A DNA stretch of 7,716 nt, taken from contig JAFGKB010000001.1 of assembly GCA_016928755.1 (NCBI GenBank), positions 1-7,716 on the forward strand, given 5' to 3'. Positions within the stretch are counted from its first letter, which is position 1; each line of letters starts with the position of its first letter. Below are positions 6,830-7,716 of the stretch, one piece after another. The notes under the pieces are model-generated. The model had not been told where the DNA came from and did no database searches. It saw only the letters and a list, made by a program, of their open reading frames with translations. A program made the position numbers and the translations under genes. The stretch comes from Anaerolineae bacterium. GTDB lineage: Bacteria; Chloroflexota; Anaerolineae; B4-G1; SLSP01.

Positions 6830-7657
6830 ATGTTCCAGAAAATATCCAGTAGTTGGCAACTTTTAAAAGCCAGCGCGGGGGTATTATGGGCAGATAAAGA
6901 GTTGGTAGTGTTTCCTATTATATCGGCAGTGGGAACGCTTATAGTAACGGCTTCTTTTGTGATCCCCATATTTACAACCGAACTTTTCGCTGCTTTTGTA
7001 GCAGCCGGATGGTTTTTTAGCTTGATCGGGGCCTTCATCTTCTACTTTGTGGAGTATGCTATCATACTCTTTGCTAATACAGCTTTAGTGGGGGCTGCTT
7101 TAATTCGTTTACGTGGTGGAAATCCCACCGTGCGCGACGGTTTTTACATCGCGGTTCAATGTGTGGATGCGATTGTGGGTTATGCTCTTATCTCTTCAAC
7201 TATTGGGGCATTGTTACGGTGGATTGAAGAGCAAGATGAGATTGCCAGCTTGTTTTCCACCTTATTCGGCTTTGGCTGGAGTTTGGCCAGTTACCTGGTG
7301 ATCCCCATTATTGCTGTGGAGAATATCGGGCCGGCTAAGGCGGTTGAGCGCAGCGCAACATTGTTGCAACAGACATGGGGGGAACAGATAGCCGGTAATT
7401 TTAACATAAGTTTGATTTTTGGACTGGTTTCCGCGGGACTGGTATTCCTTGGTGCTGTAGGGAGTGCTATTATGTTGGCTTCTGGTGCTATAATGGGAGT
7501 TATTGTTATTATCGGTGTTTTGATCCCTCTTTTAGTGCTTATTAGTTTACTTGATTCTACATTGAGTGGTATTTACTCAGCAGCCCTTTACCATTATGCT
7601 ACCGGGGGACAAGATGGTTACTTTGAGTCTGATGTTATGGAACAGGCTTTTGGTTAG
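6830..7657 (+). CDS. DUF6159-like polytopic membrane protein of unknown function
   Basis: The 275-residue product is very hydrophobic, with about six predicted membrane spans: near 25-48, one or two within 51-92, 109-130, 140-163, 190-214 and 217-242. The N-terminal pattern (MFQKISSSWQLLKASAGVLWADKE, then a membrane span), the stretch FANTALVGAALIRLRGGNPTVRDGF at 81-105, and GPAKAVERSATLL...TWGE at 167-185 fit what I recall of DUF6159 proteins. No signal peptide cleavage site, catalytic motif or metal ligand set is visible. The ATG start has a perfect AGGAGG upstream. The gene follows the cyclase by 25 bases in the same direction, which suggests co-transcription but not by itself a common pathway. 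The C-terminus (GGQDGYFESDVMEQAFG) is polar and probably cytoplasmic. Being a multi-pass membrane protein is quite certain. The DUF6159 name comes from memory of the family and the function is unknown. Confidence 0.8.
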   Translation: MFQKISSSWQLLKASAGVLWADKELVVFPIISAVGTLIVTASFVIPIFTTELFAAFVAAGWFFSLIGAFIFYFVEYAIILFANTALVGAALIRLRGGNPTVRDGFYIAVQCVDAIVGYALISSTIGALLRWIEEQDEIASLFSTLFGFGWSLASYLVIPIIAVENIGPAKAVERSATLLQQTWGEQIAGNFNISLIFGLVSAGLVFLGAVGSAIMLASGAIMGVIVIIGVLIPLLVLISLLDSTLSGIYSAALYHYATGGQDGYFESDVMEQAFG

Positions 7658-7664
7658 AGAGTGC

Positions 7665-7693
7665 TTGTCATAAGGGTTTGGACTTGGTATAAT
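7665..7693 (+). promoter_or_regulatory. Near-consensus sigma70-type promoter facing the right edge
   Basis: TTGTCA (7665-7670, five of six matches to the -35 consensus) is followed after exactly 17 bases by a perfect TATAAT (7688-7693). The -10 is preceded by TG plus one base (7685-7687), an extended -10. The expected transcription start is near 7700, so the promoter would serve a gene beginning beyond the window. It starts seven bases after the stop codon of the membrane protein gene, and no hairpin terminator is visible in between, so read-through from the upstream genes is also possible. Confidence 0.7.
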
Positions 7694-7716
7694 TTTATCA
7701 TTAGTAGGACAAGTTG

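Overview
The window (7,716 bases) holds three genes in a row on the + strand, with very little space between them. It ends in what looks like a strong promoter for a gene lying beyond the right edge. The protein families suggest an environmental Chloroflexota bacterium, probably of the Anaerolineae type. These families are a large secreted C25-type protease-like protein ending in a Tyr-Leu-Pro tail, a tandem-cyclase/ATPase/TPR giant, and a DUF6159-like membrane protein. This taxonomic call rests on remembered family patterns, not on a search. I see no RNA genes, insertion sequences, CRISPR array or phage genes.

Layout: (1) Bases 1-2985 are the 3' part of a gene for an exported multidomain protein. 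It has the end of a PPC-like beta domain, a gingipain-like (peptidase C25) caspase-fold region with a His/Cys pair, a long beta-rich region with Ig-like modules, and a short tail ending YLPVIMRE. Its true start and signal peptide lie upstream. (2) Bases 2986-3057 are an intergenic gap filled by a strong 13-bp inverted repeat with an extended stem, directly followed by a ribosome binding site. (3) Bases 3058-6804 encode a 1,248-residue protein with two class III nucleotide cyclase domains, a STAND/AAA-like ATPase and C-terminal TPRs. This is the architecture of the soluble adenylyl cyclase (sAC, ADCY10) family. (4) Bases 6830-7657 encode a 275-residue polytopic membrane protein resembling DUF6159, 25 bases after the cyclase stop and with its own strong Shine-Dalgarno site. 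(5) Bases 7658-7716 hold a near-consensus sigma70-type promoter pointing right.

Genes 2 and 3 are probably co-transcribed. Gene 1 may be partly separated from them by the hairpin. I see no sequence evidence for a shared pathway joining the exported protease-like protein to the cyclase. The most informative object is the cyclase. Its catalytic residues are split between the two domains exactly as in mammalian sAC (metal Asp pair in C1; Lys, Asn and Arg in C2), while the bicarbonate-binding residues and the base-selecting Thr known from sAC are not conserved. I did not find a convincing wholly new system in this window.
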